Shown: positions 1 through 11,820 of the stretch, piece after piece
Position numbering within the stretch: the first letter of the stretch is position 1
Layout: each line of letters starts with the position of its first letter
Source of the DNA: Piliocolobus tephrosceles
Lineage: Eukaryota; Chordata; Mammalia; Primates; Cercopithecidae
NCBI RefSeq assembly: GCF_002776525.5
Contig: NC_045443.1
Span: 61,693,019-61,757,018, forward strand
Length of the DNA: 64,000 nucleotides
Direction: 5' to 3'
The notes under the pieces: generated by a model
Told to the model about the DNA's origin: nothing
The model's database searches: none
Seen by the model: only the letters and a program-made list of their open reading frames with translations
Made by a program: the position numbers and the translations under genes

Positions 1-289
1 CTTCTAAATGTATTTAGTCAAAGGGTGAGTTGTGTTTGACATTTTTTCTGCATTTATTACATTTGTGTTTCTATTATTCGTGGCAGTGGGTACTTAGCTG
101 GAATATGATTTAAACTTTTTGATTGATAATCACATTTATATAGAATTATTATTTTCATGATGATTTATCTGTTGAGCAAGAAAGGTTAAAATTGTAACTA
201 AAGTCTCCCCTTTTATATTAAGGGAAATGATTTGATATACAGGATTATTAAAATTATGAAACATTTGTGTGTTTATAATACTTCACATC
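1..289. other. Intergenic DNA, no feature recognised
   Basis: AT-rich sequence upstream of the RASSF3 promoter. I see no ORF of interest and no repeat family that I can name. Confidence 0.5.
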
Positions 290-607
290 TTTTTTTTAAA
301 ATTATACTTAGGTTCTAGGGTACATGTGCACAACATGCAGGTTTCTTACATATGTATACATGTGCCATGTTGGTGTGCTGCACTCATTAACTCGTCGTTT
401 ACATTAGGTATATCTCCTAATGCTATCCCTTCCCCCCCCACAATAGGACCCAGTGTGTGATGTTACCCTTCCTGTGTCCAAGTGATCTCATTGTTCAATT
501 CTCACCTATGAGTGAGAACATGAGGTATTTGGTTTTCTGTTCTTGCGATAGTTTGCTGAGAATGATGGTTTCCAGCTGCATCCATGTCCCTACAAAGGAC
601 ACGAACT
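290..607 (-). mobile_element. L1 3' end fragment (L1PA-like)
   Basis: Read on the + strand, this is the reverse complement of a primate L1 3'UTR. A short T-run at 290-297 (the A-tail) is followed by the hallmark 'ggttctagggtacatgtgc' and, further on, 'tgagaacatgaggtatttgg' and 'ccatgtccctacaaaggac'. Only about 320 bp of the L1 3' end is present, so it cannot be active. At its 5' side it runs straight into an Alu at 608 with no visible Alu A-tail between them. The small ORFs here are L1/Alu shadows. Confidence 0.85.
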
Positions 608-900
608 TTGAGACGGAGTCTTGCTCTGTCTCCCAGGCTGGAGTGCAGTGGTGTGATCTTGGCTCACTGCAAGCTCCGCCTCCTGGGTTCATGCCATTCT
701 CCTGCCTCAGCCTCTGGAGTAGCTGGGACTACAGGCACCTGCTACCATGCTTGGCTAATTTTTTCTTTTTTTTTGTATTTTTAGTAGAGACGGGGTTTCA
801 CCGTGTTAGCCGGGATGGTCTCGATCTCCTGACCTTGTGATCCGCCCGCCTCGGCCTCCCAAAGTGCTGGGATTACAGGCATGAGCCACCGCGCCCGGCC
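608..900 (-). mobile_element. AluY-type element
   Basis: Full-length antisense Alu ending in 'accgcgcccggcc'. The 'gcaagctccgcctcctgggttcatgcc' region resembles AluY. There is no T-run at its left edge, where it abuts the L1 fragment directly. Confidence 0.9.
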
Positions 901-1064
901 CAAATAAAGTTTTAAATCGATTCCTCATTTAACGTAGAAACAAAAGCGTATTAGGCTATAAATGTAATCATTAGGATCTTATATCACTGAAATAGTAATG
1001 ATGATACAGTCTACATACAAATTCAATTGTGTGTTTGATGATAAGTCCTTTCAAAACTGAACTT

Positions 1065-1362
1065 GGGCTGTGCATGGTGGCTCACACCTGTAATCCCAGC
1101 ACTTTAGGAAGCCAAGGCAGGCAGATCACCTGAGGTCAGGAATTTGAGACCAGCCTGGCCAACATGGTGAAACCCTGTATCTACTAAAAATACAAGACTT
1201 GGCTGGGTGTGGTGGCGCTGTAATCCTAGCTCCTCAGGAGGCTGAGGCGGGAGAATCGCTTGAACCCAGGAGGCAGAAGTTGCAGTGAGCTGAGATTGTA
1301 GCACTGCACTCCAGCCTGGGTGACAGAGTGAGACTGCATCTCAAAAAAAAACAAAACAAAAC
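1065..1362 (+). mobile_element. AluS-type element
   Basis: Full-length sense Alu with an A-rich tail (aaacaaaacaaaac). Flanking 'aactgaactt' and 'aacttgaactt' look like a target-site duplication. Confidence 0.9.
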
Positions 1363-1527
1363 TTGAACTTTGTTGCATACATTTAATTTTATTTATTCTA
1401 CCCCCTTCCCTGAATTTGAAATGTTAAAAATGTCTAGTTGCTTAACATGACATTTTGAATTTTTACAGATACAATTTTCATGAGCTAAATTTTAAATTCA
1501 CAGTATTTTAATTTAAAATGCTACCAA

Positions 1528-1831
1528 GCTAGGCATGGTGGCTCACACCTGTAATCCCAGCCCTTTTGGAGGCCAAGGTGGGAGGATCACTTGAGCCCAG
1601 GAGTTCATCAAGACCAGCCTGGGCAACATAGTGAGATCTTATCTCTACAAAAAAAAAAAAATAATTATATATATATAAATTAGCCAGGCCTGGTGGCATA
1701 TGCCTGTAGTCCCAGCTACTGGGGAGGCCGAGGTGGGAGAACTGCTTGAGCTTAGGAGGTCCAGGCTGCAGTGAGCCAATATGGCACCACTGCACTCCAG
1801 CAACGAAGTGAGACCCTATCTCAAAAAAAAA
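1528..1831 (+). mobile_element. Old Alu (J/S-like)
   Basis: Sense Alu with a diverged head and a mid-element A-rich linker expanded by an (AT)n stretch near 1662-1678. A short A-tail ends near 1831. Confidence 0.88.
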
Positions 1832-1913
1832 GTTACCAGAAAAATATACAAATATCATTATGCTGCTTTTAGGAAACAAAATCACAATTCTTCCTTCCTT
1901 TATTTATTTATCG

Positions 1914-2207
1914 TTTCTTTTTTGAGGCAGAGTCTCCCTCTGTCACCCAGGATGGAGTGCAGTGGCATGATCTCGGCTCACTGCAACCTCTGCCTCCAGG
2001 GTTCAAGTGACTCTCCTGCCTCAGCCTCCCGGATAGCTGGGACTACAGGCATGTGCCAAAATGCCCAGCTAATTTTTTTATATTTTTAGTAGAGATGGGG
2101 TTTCACCATGTTGGTCAGGCTGGTCTTGAACTCCTGACCTCAAGTGATCCGCCGGCCTTGGCCTCCCGAAATGCTGGGGTTACAGTCGTGAGCCACTTCA
2201 CTGGGCC
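1914..2207 (-). mobile_element. AluS-type element
   Basis: Full-length antisense Alu from 'tttcttttttgaggcagagtc' (T-rich tail side) to 'gagccacttcactgggcc'. Confidence 0.9.
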
Positions 2208-2288
2208 CTTTCCTTTATGTTTGTTTGTTTGTTTTTTGTTGCTTAAAAGCAGTGCTTCCATTTCATTATTTGATCATCGCTTTTTAAA

Positions 2289-2607
2289 TTATTTTATTTA
2301 TTTATTTTTTCAAGAGACAGAATTTTACTCTATTACCCAGGCTAGAGTGCAGTGATAAGATCATAGTTCATTACAGCCGCAAACTTCTGGGCTCAGGTGA
2401 TCCTCCCATCTAGCCTCCTGAGTAGCTGGGACCACTGGCATGTGACACCACATTGGCTAATTGTTTTTTGTTTTTTGTTTTTGTTTTTGTAGAGACGGGG
2501 TCTCATTTTGTTGCCCAGGCTGGTCTTGAACTCCTGGCTTCAAGCGATCCTCCCACCTCGGCCTTCCAAATTGCTGGGATTACAGGTGTAAACCACCGTG
2601 CCTGGCC
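2289..2607 (-). mobile_element. AluJ-type element
   Basis: Old antisense Alu. 'gatcatagttcattacagccgc' and 'cttcaagcgatcctcccacc' are typical AluJ-like wording. Ends 'ccgtgcctggcc'. Confidence 0.88.
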
Positions 2608-2633
2608 TAAATCATGCCTTTATAAAAAAATCA

Positions 2634-2720
2634 TTTTTTTTAAAGAACAGGTCTCACTATGTTGGTCAGGCTGGACAGGAACTCCTGAGTTCAAGTGATC
2701 CTCCTCCTCAGCTTCCCCCT
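2634..2720 (-). mobile_element. Alu monomer fragment
   Basis: About 85 bp of degenerate antisense Alu ('caggtctcactatgttggtc' onward) between two full Alus. Confidence 0.6.
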
Positions 2721-2883
2721 GTACCCCACTCAATCATGCCTTTTTATTATAACTGATTCTGATGGTATGCTGAGAGATATATAAATTAATCCAGTCCTTT
2801 TGAACTTAAAAATAATACAATGAAAAAAATCATTTTTGTGGTGTGGTGCTATTTATTTATAAATAATAAAGCTATTTGTTTAT

Positions 2884-3162
2884 TTATTTATTGAGATGAA
2901 GTTTTGCTCTTGTCGCCCAGGCTGGAGTGCAATGACGCCATCTCGGCTCATTGCAACCTACGCCCCTCCCGGTTCAAGCGATTCTCCAGCCTCAGCCTCC
3001 CCGAGTAGGTGGGATTACAGGCGCGCCCTACCACGCCCAACTAATTTTTGTAGTTTTAGTAGAGGCGGGGTTTCATCACGTTGGCCAGGCTGGTTTCCAG
3101 CTCCTGACCTCAGGTGATCCACCCGCCTCGGCCTCCTACATGCGTGAGCCACAACGCCCGCC
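2884..3162 (-). mobile_element. AluS-type element with 3'-half deletion
   Basis: Antisense Alu preceded by a (TTTA)n tail. The usual 'caaagtgctgggattacag' segment before the terminal 'gtgagccac' is missing. Confidence 0.88.
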
Positions 3163-3849
3163 CAATGAAGCATTTTAATGCATTTTTCCTCAAAGTATTG
3201 ATAAACTTCAACTTGTTTGGGTAAAATTATTTTCCCCTTTCTACCCACAATAAAATGAGTAATTTAAGTCCTTAACCTACACATTATTTTTACATTGGCA
3301 TATTTAATAAGAGCTGCGCTAATATTACATCTGAATAATGAAATAACAGAAACCAAATAAGAAGAATTTGTCATAAAGCCCTGTTCTCCTACATTAGATT
3401 ATGTGCATGGCACACACAGGGATCAGCTTAAACTGGGTGAAACTTATACGGAGTTAGAATTCCTGGCTTCCTATCATTCAGTGGCTGTGTGGCTGAGAAG
3501 AAGATTTTAATGTTGTAGGACCTTTAAAATGGGCTGTAACTCTAAGGCCCTTCTTCTGGAGTTGTGAATCACGTGGGGTAATATACTATTTTACAAGATG
3601 GATGTGTAAGCCCGAAGGTGGAGCAGATTTGCAAGCCTTCTTTCAGCCTGGGGGCAGTAGGATGACTCATGAGCCAATTCGTCTCTCCTTCCCGTCATTT
3701 CGGGTCCAACTCTTCCTCCTGTAGTCCACAAAAGAGCACAGCTGACCGGCTGACCGAGACCAAGCAGAAAACCCAGTAGGGTTTGTGACCACGTTCAGAT
3801 CAGCAGAACGCAGAGCAGAACGGTCCGAGTACTGCCACCTACAGCCACT
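3163..3849. other. Non-repeat intergenic stretch
   Basis: No gene or named repeat seen. It contains an AP-1-like 'atgactcatg' near 3662 but nothing else I can support. Confidence 0.4.
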
Positions 3850-3965
3850 TTCCTCTCTTTAAGCCTCAGCTGCTGCTCTAGGTGTAAAACCGGCATAAAA
3901 TAGTGCTACCTACCTTACAGAGTTGCTCGGAGGATTGAAGGAGATAATGTAAGAGAGTTTGGCTA
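3850..3965 (+). mobile_element. MIR fragment
   Basis: Recognised by the MIR sense core: 'aagcctcagctgctgctc...gtgtaaaaccggcataaaat' followed by 'ctaccttacagagttg' and 'aggattgaaggagataatg'. An ancient mammalian SINE relic. Confidence 0.7.
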
Positions 3966-4559
3966 GTTTGGCTATGCTGGACATTTTCTCTTTTCTAACG
4001 TCTCTCTTCCCCTCCTAATGAAACCTCCTCTGAAGCTCGCTAACCATAGCAGGGCTTGCAGCTTCAAAAGAACCTTTCAGTCAAGATCTTGAAATTAGTA
4101 TGATTTAAATCAGTGCAGTAACACCAAGGTGTAAAAGACTGTTACCCACAGGTGGCTTTAAAAGAGGATTAGCTGACTGGAAGAATTTTAGAAAACATGG
4201 AAACTTTTTTTCTTGTATGTGGATGAATAGAATTCCCTGATCTCCTTATCCCCACCACTTAAACCATGCCTGTGGGTGACCGTGGAAGGCTGATTGTGGC
4301 GGGGACATTTACAAAGCACATTTAATTAATAAGCACTCGATTGTTCTGTAACTATAGAACTAGTTCACCCTTCAGTTGCACTGAGTGCGCCTAAGATAAC
4401 GATCTTATTTGGAAGTGAGCCCTCGCTAGAAAGAAGGGGAAAAGGATAAGACCGAAGCTCAAATCAATGACCAGAAAGGATGTTTTCATTCGAATAAACT
4501 CAACCCAGTTGTTAACCTCCGCACCCATCTCTGCCAACTTGAAATCCTCCAGGAGGGGC
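3966..4559. other. Upstream flank of the CpG island
   Basis: Moderate-GC, non-repeat DNA leading into the island. No ORF or RNA gene recognised. It could carry distal promoter elements, but I cannot define any. Confidence 0.4.
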
Positions 4560-5860
4560 TAGCTGCTGGGGTTCAGGACGGCTGCAGGAAGCCGTGGGAC
4601 CTGGGGGGCCCTCCCACAGGGCCGGGCAACCCCCACCCACTCCCACAGGACCCTGGGAGGGGGACGAGCAGGGTGTGGACAGCAGAGAAAGTTCCCCGCT
4701 CTGCCCCCGCCCTCTCCGAAACTCGAGCCAGCGAGGCTGGGGGCGGGCGGACGGCTCGCAGAGGAATTTGCAGTTTCCGGGAGGTTGAGGAAGCGACCAG
4801 AGCACAGCTCCACCAGATGCAGCCCTAGCGCCCGGCTTTCCGGGTTCCGCTACGCTGCCGGGAGAAACCCGCGCGCCTGGAAGGGGCGGGCCGGGCTCCC
4901 CCCACCTGCGGGCGGGCGGGGAGGGTCGGGCCCGCGCGGGGTGGGGCTCGGCCGGTCGCCCGTCCGGGGCGGAGTCCAGGGAGGCGGGGTCGAGGGCGCA
5001 CCGGGGCCGAGCCGCGCCTGGAGCCGGGCGGGGAGGCGACGGGAGGGGCTGGGACGCCTAATTGAGCGGCGGCCGCAGCTGCAGCAGGACGTCCCGGGGC
5101 CGCGCGCCGGGAACCTCGCGGGGCTGGCGGGCGCCGCACCCCCTCCCTGGCCGCCTGCGCCCCGGGGAGGCCGCTCGGGCGCTACGGGACCGGCAGCATG
5201 AGCAGCGGCTACAGCAGCCTGGAGGAGGACGCCGAGGACTTCTTCTTCACCGCCAGGACCTCCTTCTTCAGGAGAGCGCCTCAGGGCAAGCCCCGCTCCG
5301 GCCAGCAAGTGAGTGGCGAGCGGCGGGCGCTGCAGTCCGCGTCCCGGAGCTCCAGGGAACCCGCCAGCCCGCTCCCCCTGACTCCACGTGTCTCTGCAGG
5401 GCGCTCGGGGGATGCTCGCCGGGAAGGAGGAACGGGCCAAGAAGTGGCTTCTGCCTTTTCGGGTCCCGGGAGCGTGCCTGGAGCTTGTGCATGTGGGCGA
5501 GGGAAGGCGGAGGAAGGGCGGGGAGGCTGAGGGCCGGCTTCTGCCTTCCGCGCCAGATGGCCTCTGCAGCTCCGCCTTGGGCCGCCGCCTGCGGGGAGCA
5601 GTCCCGGAGCCAGCAGGCGTCCCCGGGCTACTCCCCCATGTTTCCCCTTAGCGTCCCCGCTGGGTCGACGGTCGGGTTCGCGCGCCTGTCCTTCCTGTTA
5701 GTTTGCTCACTCATATGTGGCCCCCGGAGTGGCTTGGGGTCAACGTGTAATAGCTAGGGGTGGCCAGGTGACCTGGCCTCCCCTCTTCCTGGCCTGGGCG
5801 CCGCGGTGGGGTGGGGGTCCAGGGGCACCGCGGGCCTCGCCACCGTAGGCGCTAACTAAA
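4560..5860 (+). promoter_or_regulatory. RASSF3: RASSF3 CpG-island promoter
   Basis: Abrupt rise to very high G+C with dense CpG, surrounding the RASSF3 start codon. It holds several GC-box-like sites (ggggcgggcc near 4884, gggcgggcgggg near 4911, ggaggcgggg near 4980) and many G-runs. No TATA box is evident before the ATG, as expected for a dispersed CpG-island promoter. The exact transcription start cannot be read from sequence. Long ORFs on both strands here are by-products of GC richness. Confidence 0.85.
5198..5308 (+). CDS. RASSF3: RASSF3 first coding exon
   Basis: Encodes the 37-residue N-terminus beginning MSSGYSSLEEDAEDFF and ending KPRSGQQ, which matches the start of RASSF3 as I remember it. 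RASSF3 is a small Ras-association/SARAH-domain protein linked to MST kinases, p53/MDM2 and G1/S control. The RA and SARAH domains lie in later exons outside this window. The ATG has A at -3 (cagcATGa). The exon ends CAA|GTGAGT at 5308/5309, a good splice donor, leaving phase 0. Translation past 5308 is intronic, so the longer open frame to 5530 is not real. The 5'UTR lies upstream in the CpG island. Exon 2 was looked for in the window and not found. Confidence 0.9.
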
Positions 5861-7019
5861 TCTCGGTTGTGCGTTTCCTGTAAAGCGAGGTTTTTTGGTG
5901 CCCAGATGTTTTGCAAACAAGCTCCGATGCTAAATACTAGCTAGCGACAGCTAACCTTTTGGCCGGTTTCTTCCTTTTTTGGAGGCAGCACGCCGTGGGA
6001 AGCACGACTTGGGAAAAGATGGGAAGGGAACTTGTGCCAGTTTCGCCAGCCGTAGCCGTGTTTCTTAGGGAGGCCTTCCCGAAACGGGGCACGTCGGCTG
6101 GACTGAGGACCCCGGTGCTAGAACCCGCGGCCTCCTGGCACTGGGAGCCGCACCAGGGAGCCGGGCCAACCCGCTCACATCAGATTACAGAAGATCGTAA
6201 TGGAACAAATTTGTTGCTTTTAGAAAACAGGCGTTTGCCAGACATTTCTATTAATACCAGACTGAGACCTAGAGACTAGAAGTAAGAAGAATCGTTCAGG
6301 GGCCGGATGAGAACTTTTTCTGATGGGTGTGGGAGCGTGCAATCTGTCAGGGTGGTCTTGCCAGACCTCTTAAGTTTAGCCACTTTCTGAAGTAAAATTC
6401 TTTCTAAAATTCGGAAGTTCTAGTCTTTTCAGGCCCTTAAGTCTCAAACCAGGAGGAGGAGAGGAGACGGTGAAGGGTAAGCTAAAGTCAAGTGCCCTTA
6501 TTCAGTAACCGCAGTTAATCTCCAGTCAAGTCCCAGTGCCATAGTTGTCCGTCTTGTATTGTTTCTAAGACTTAAGGCCCCACTATTTACGAGTCACTTT
6601 GAGTGGGATCTCTTACTTTCCGCAGAGTGTGTTCTAAAAGCATTAGATTTTGCTGTGAAGTTTGGAAGTTGGAAATGCCCTCCCCTCCCCACGCCCACCC
6701 TCCCTGGGTTATAGAAAAATTGCATTTGCTTATGCTTTTTCCATTTTGCTTTTCTCTTTCTTGGCTCTCTCTTCCTCTTGTCCATTTTGCATTTTCTCCT
6801 TTCATTTATGTTGCTTTCATCACTTGACATGAAAAGGAACTCATGCTAGTTTGAAGTTTATTCCAGAGGTGTCTGCTAATCTGAAAACTAGTTGGTTCTT
6901 GGATTCTCCAGGGGTGAGATGCCACAAGGGCCAAAGTACTCAGATTGGAATTGCGTGACAATCCTTTAGTGCTTTAAAGGGTAAAGACATCAGATTTCTT
7001 TTCCAGGTTTATATGCATT

Positions 7020-7023
<4 letters not shown>
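5309..7023 (+). other. Start of RASSF3 intron 1, repeat-free
   Basis: The first 550 bp is still CpG island. The rest is ordinary single-copy sequence, with a pyrimidine-rich stretch at about 6720-6810. No RNA gene or alternative exon was recognised. This repeat-poor 1.7 kb next to the promoter is the most likely place for intronic regulatory elements. Confidence 0.5.
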
Positions 7024-7051
<28 letters not shown>

Positions 7052-7333
7052 TGAGATGGAGTCTCAGTGTGTTACCCAGGCTGGAGTGCAGTCGTGTGAT
7101 CTCAGCTCACTGCAACCTCTGCTTGCCTGGTTCAAGCGATTCCCTTGCCTCAGCCTCCCAAGTAGCTGAGATTACAGGCATGCACCACCACATCTGGCTA
7201 ATTTTTGTATTTTTAGTAGAGATGGGATTTCACCATGTTGGCCAGGCTGGTCTCCAACTCCTGGCCTCAGGTAATCTGCCGGCCTTGGCCTCCCAAAGTG
7301 CAGGGATTACAGGTGTGAGCCACCGCCCCTGGC
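7024..7333 (-). mobile_element. AluS-type element
   Basis: Full-length antisense Alu with a 29-nt T-run (7024-7052), ending 'caccgcccctggc'. Confidence 0.92.
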
Positions 7334-8209
7334 ACATTTATTGTTTCTATGTTGTATGCATTAATTTATGTAATATTCATCTAGCATATATACTCAGGGT
7401 AGTAGTATTTAGCATTTAGAATTAGTCTAACATTAATATGTATTTTGAAATAATGTGTTGGAAATCAGGACAGGAAAACATAGTTCCGTGCTTGAAGAGC
7501 TTCATATGTGTATCTGAAACTTTATTGCCTGCATATTTTTCCCTTCTAACGTAAGACATGTAAGGTGCTGAGTTGTAGGAGTTATTTGCCAGGCAAAGTG
7601 TTCTAAACTGAATTTTAGTGGGCATTGTGGTTTATTTAAAGAGGTGATACGAATGTTTTAAATTCCTGGTAAGATTGGTGAATTAGGGAAGTAAAACATC
7701 ATAAATTTAAAGCAAAGCACTCTTAATGTAGAACGTTTCTTTTCTCTAAAGTTGGATAAGCTTTTTTCTTCATTTTCATGCTGATGATTATAAGAATAAG
7801 AAAAGCACTTCTGACATATAGCATAGTAGTGAAATTTATCCTTTCTCTAGAGAGATGGAAAGAGAGGTGTTGCTAGAAGGATCTATTAGATAACAGTGAT
7901 TTTTTTTGGATATTGTACCACCTGGTGGAAAAGTGAGAAAAATTAGGTTTCTAGAATTATTGAAAATATGCAGAGAAAACAAGATGTTTGTGGTAAATGC
8001 AGAGTGGGGAGAAAGGGGTGAGGGAGCGGGTAGACTAGAAATTTCTTTCTTCTCTTGCCAGGCAAGGGAACATAGCCCAACTTCTTTCTATCCCCAACAG
8101 TAACAAAACCTTATAGATATAAAGAAAATGTTATCATTTTTTATCTTATTTTAAACCCCATTCTTAACAACAACAACAACAAAATGGAAAAGGGTTAAAA
8201 ACCTGTCTA
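7334..8209. other. Intronic single-copy stretch
   Basis: AT-rich with no repeat or gene recognised, apart from a short (AAC)n run near 8167-8182 just before the next Alu. Confidence 0.4.
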
Positions 8210-8504
8210 GGCCAGGTGTGGTAGCTCATACCTGTAATCCCAGCACTTTGGGAGGCTGAGATGGGAGGATTGCTTGAGCCCAGGAGTTCGAGAACAGCCT
8301 GGACAACATGGCAAAACCCTGTCTCTACAAAAAAAATGCAAAAATTAGCCAGGCATGGTGGCGCCCGCCTGTAGTCCCAGCTACTTGGCAGACTGAGGTG
8401 GGAGTATTGCTTAAGGCCGGGAGGCAGAGGTTGCAGTGAGCTGTGGTTGCACTACTGCACTCCAACCTGGGCAGCAGAGCGAGACCCTGTCTCAAAAACA
8501 AAAC
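8210..8504 (+). mobile_element. Old Alu (J-like)
   Basis: Sense Alu. It is flanked by 'acctgtcta' and 'actgtcta', a likely target-site duplication. Confidence 0.9.
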
Positions 8505-8564
8505 TGTCTAAAAGATATAAAGGGAATGAATATATGACTTTTTGTGGCAGTTTGAATGTTATGT

Positions 8565-8645
8565 TTATTGTATCCCCAGGGTCTGGATCAGTACCTGATA
8601 TACAGTAGTTGCTCAGTGAATGCAAGCTGAATGAATGAATGTTTT
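8565..8645 (+). mobile_element. L2 3' end fragment
   Basis: 'tgtatccccagggtctggatc', 'gttgctcagtgaatgcaag' and terminal 'tgaatgaatgaat' match the L2 3' end pattern. Confidence 0.6.
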
Positions 8646-8666
8646 TCTGATTTGATAATAACCGGA

Positions 8667-8957
8667 TTTTTTTTTTTTTTGAGACGGAGTTTCGCTCTTG
8701 TTGCCTAGGCTGGAGGGCAATGGCGCGATCTCGGCTCACTGCAACCTCTGCCTCCCGGGTGCAAGCGATTCTCCTGCCTCAGCCTCCTGAGTAGCTGGGA
8801 TTACAGGTTCCTGCCACCATGCCCAGCTAAATTTTGTAGTAGAGACGGGGTCTCACCGTGTTGGCCAGGCTGGTCTTGAACTCCTGACCGCAGGTGATCC
8901 ACCCACCTCGGCCTCCCAAAGTGCTGGGATTACAGGTGTGAGCCACTGCGCCTGGCC
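8667..8957 (-). mobile_element. AluS-type element
   Basis: Full-length antisense Alu, T-run at 8667-8680, ending 'tgcgcctggcc'. Confidence 0.92.
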
Positions 8958-9216
8958 CCTGATCTTTACCATTTTCAAATGTACTCTATCTTATGGTTCT
9001 CCCAAAAACTGTATGAAACATTAACTTAATGAAAGGGGGAGGTATTATTTAGTGATTGTGTAAGGCCCACACCTAGATAGCAAGAAGGATGGAACTCAGG
9101 TTTTCTGACCCAAATTACACTCTCTATTTTGTTGCTTTTTAGCTGTAAAAATAATTTTACAGCCCCATATTCCCTTTGCAAATAAGGACACCTAAAATTT
9201 AAGAGTTTCTTAAAAA

Positions 9217-9526
9217 TTTTTTTTTTTTTTTTGAGATAGATTCTCACTATGTCACCCAGACTGGAGTGCAGTGGCAGGATCTTGGCTCACTGTAGCCTCT
9301 GCCTCCCAGGATCAAATGATTCTCATACCTCAGCCTCCTAAGTAGCAGGGATTACAGGCATCTGCCGCCAGGCCTGGCTTTTTTTTTTTTTTTTTTTTTT
9401 GTATTTTAGTCGAGACAGGGTTTTGCCATGTTGGCCCGGCTGGTCTTGAACTTCTGACCTTAAGTGATCTGCCCTCCTCGGCCTCCCAAAGTGCTGGGAT
9501 TACAGGCATGAGCCACCGTGCCTGGT
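9217..9526 (-). mobile_element. AluS-type element
   Basis: Antisense Alu with an expanded middle T-run (about 9379-9400). 'gtttcttaaaa' occurs on both sides (near 9205 and 9528), a clear target-site duplication. Confidence 0.92.
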
Positions 9527-10187
9527 CGTTTCTTAAAATTTCAACTCCCTGACGTGCACATATTGTCATGATAGTGTTGATAATTTGTATTTGTGGATTC
9601 CCTGTGTTTCAAAGGATCTACCTAATCATTGTTTTCAGCAGAATCAAAAATGTGGACAGTTCTGTAATTTATTATTTGCCTTCTTGATTTCCCACCAAAA
9701 TCAAACTGCCTGTAAATAGAGGACACATTCAAATTTCCAAAGAGTAGAAATGGTCTAAAATTATAATCTGTTGGAGTGTGTTTTACCTCTTAGCTAAGCT
9801 CCCTCTCCTGAGCCTTTGGTAGTTCATGGGAATAAGGAAATGAGACAGTATTTTTGCTTTAGAAATAGGATAGTCAAGAAGTCTTGAGAAACATGAAATT
9901 GTCTTCTGAATAACCCACACTAAAAAAAAATTGTGCTAAAGAATTTTTCAGTAAGTAAGCCTATGAGACTCTACACAGCAGGCCTCAACTTCACCCTTTT
10001 GGTTTTCTCTTTCTTATTCAAATACTTTTGTGCCTCAGTTATTTGGTTGTGTCTTACTGCTAGAATCAACAGTAATGAGCTGCACTCTTTTATTAGTGTT
10101 TCCATTAGAAGTTTCAGAGCTAGATCACTGGGGTAAAAGGATAGTGGTTTATGACAGTATAGGTATTTTGACTATACTAGCCCCCCC
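9527..10187. other. Intronic single-copy stretch
   Basis: AT-rich. No gene, RNA or confident repeat recognised. Confidence 0.4.
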
Positions 10188-10490
10188 CTTTTTTTTTTTT
10201 TTTTTGGAGACAGAGCTTCGCTCTTGTCATCCAGGCTGGAGTGCAGTGGTGTAATCTCGGCTCTCTGTACCCTGTGCCTCCTGGGTTCAAGTGATTCTCC
10301 TGCCTCAGCCTCCCGAGTAGCTGGGATTATAGGCGCCCGTCACAATGCCCAGCTAATTTTTTGTATTTTTAGTAGAGACAGGCTTCTGCCATGTTGGGCA
10401 AGCTGGTCTTGAACTCCCGACTTCAGGTGATCCACCCACCTCGGCCTCCCAAAGTGCTAGGATTACAGACGTGAGTCACTGCTCCTGGCC
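10188..10490 (-). mobile_element. AluS-type element
   Basis: Antisense full-length Alu, preceded by a C8 then a T-run. 'ctatactagc' on the left and 'ctatgctagc' on the right are the likely target duplication. Confidence 0.92.
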
Positions 10491-11820
10491 TATGCTAGCT
10501 TTTTAAATGCTTATTTTTAATTCCTGTATTATGGGGCATAAACATTTTCACTAGACATTTTGCCTAGTGCAAGGTGATTTACACATCTTGTCTGCATGTC
10601 TGATATGTTCTGTTCTTACACGATATTAATCCATTGGAATTTTGTGTTTGTGTGAGCAAGATTCACAAAGGCATATTCCTTTAAATGAATTTCAAAAGAA
10701 AATTAGTTTCCAGTCTTATAAAGCCTCCTATTTGAGCAATATACTCCTTATCCCATTTTTTCTTCTGGCTAACTCGCAAGATTTGGAATTATTTGGAAAG
10801 CAGTGACACAAAACATTTTTGAAAAGAAAGGCTAAAAATATCCAATAACGTGGTTTTTCTTTTTAGACTTCCTTTGGCAGTCAGTGCCTGTCATACTGTT
10901 AACATTCTTTTTCTGGGAGAAAAAAAACTGAGGCTGACCAAATGCTTTCTAGTGTGGCCTGATTACCAACTCTTAGCCCTGGGCATTAGCCCTTGCATTT
11001 TCCACCCCAAGTCTCCAAGCATAAGTAGCTGTCTTTAAATAAAGGCCCCAGTTTGAAACATGCATTTCACTCCTAATTTGGCCAAAGGCCATTGGCTAGC
11101 AGTCTCTCTTCAGAGGGGATGGTGAAAAGACAGTAGGATATATGATAAATGCATGCAAAGGAGCTTCTCTTCTATATGACAAGTCTTGGCTAACTTAGCC
11201 TCTTTATATCTTCCTCTCTTTGAAGAGCTATACACATTTGCCTTGTAGGAAGTTTTTATTCTCATGGCAAGCAGTCATTACCTCTATTACAAGGCCCCCG
11301 CTTATTGTTCACCCTGTGATGTAATAACTTTTAGGACTGTAGCCATATTAGCCTTCTCTTTAATTCCTTTCAGGCCCCATCCCTGTCTTGGAACCGTGGT
11401 CAGGAGTTGCCGCCCTCCATTCTCCTTAACATGTCTACTCAAAAAAAGTCTTAAAGCCCTCTATTCTTTCCCTTCATAGCAAAAATTACAATTTGTCATT
11501 ATATTTTGTTTAATAGAGGACAGAGATTAGCATTTTTTATCTACTACATAAAATAAATGCTTAGCAGTTAAGGTGCTTGAACAAACGAAATCCTGCTCAT
11601 TTTGGATGGATGTCCCAGTATTTGGTACTGTTAGTTTTCCTTTATACACGAATGTACACAGTGTCTCCCCCTTTCCAAACTAGACCATAAGCCTTCACAG
11701 TATCTTACAGGTAGTAGTGATTTAAAATGGTATGGTGTTGGTGATATCTGTGATTACTGGTTAGGCATAATTCACTTTATATACTTTCCCCTTGTTTTAA
11801 GAAAACTCATCATGTATTTG
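10491..11820. other. Intronic stretch, nothing recognised
   Basis: About 1.3 kb without a named repeat. Short ORFs here show no protein family that I recognise and have no splice context. Confidence 0.4.

Noticed and set aside
457..840. 127-codon ORF across the L1/Alu junction
   Set aside because: The translation is standard antisense L1 and Alu peptide, with the common 'GVQWCDLGSLQ' Alu wording.
4785..5757. Several long ORFs on both strands in the CpG island (up to 231 codons)
   Set aside because: They come from high G+C with few stops. Only the 37-codon RASSF3 exon frame matches a known protein and ends in a splice donor.
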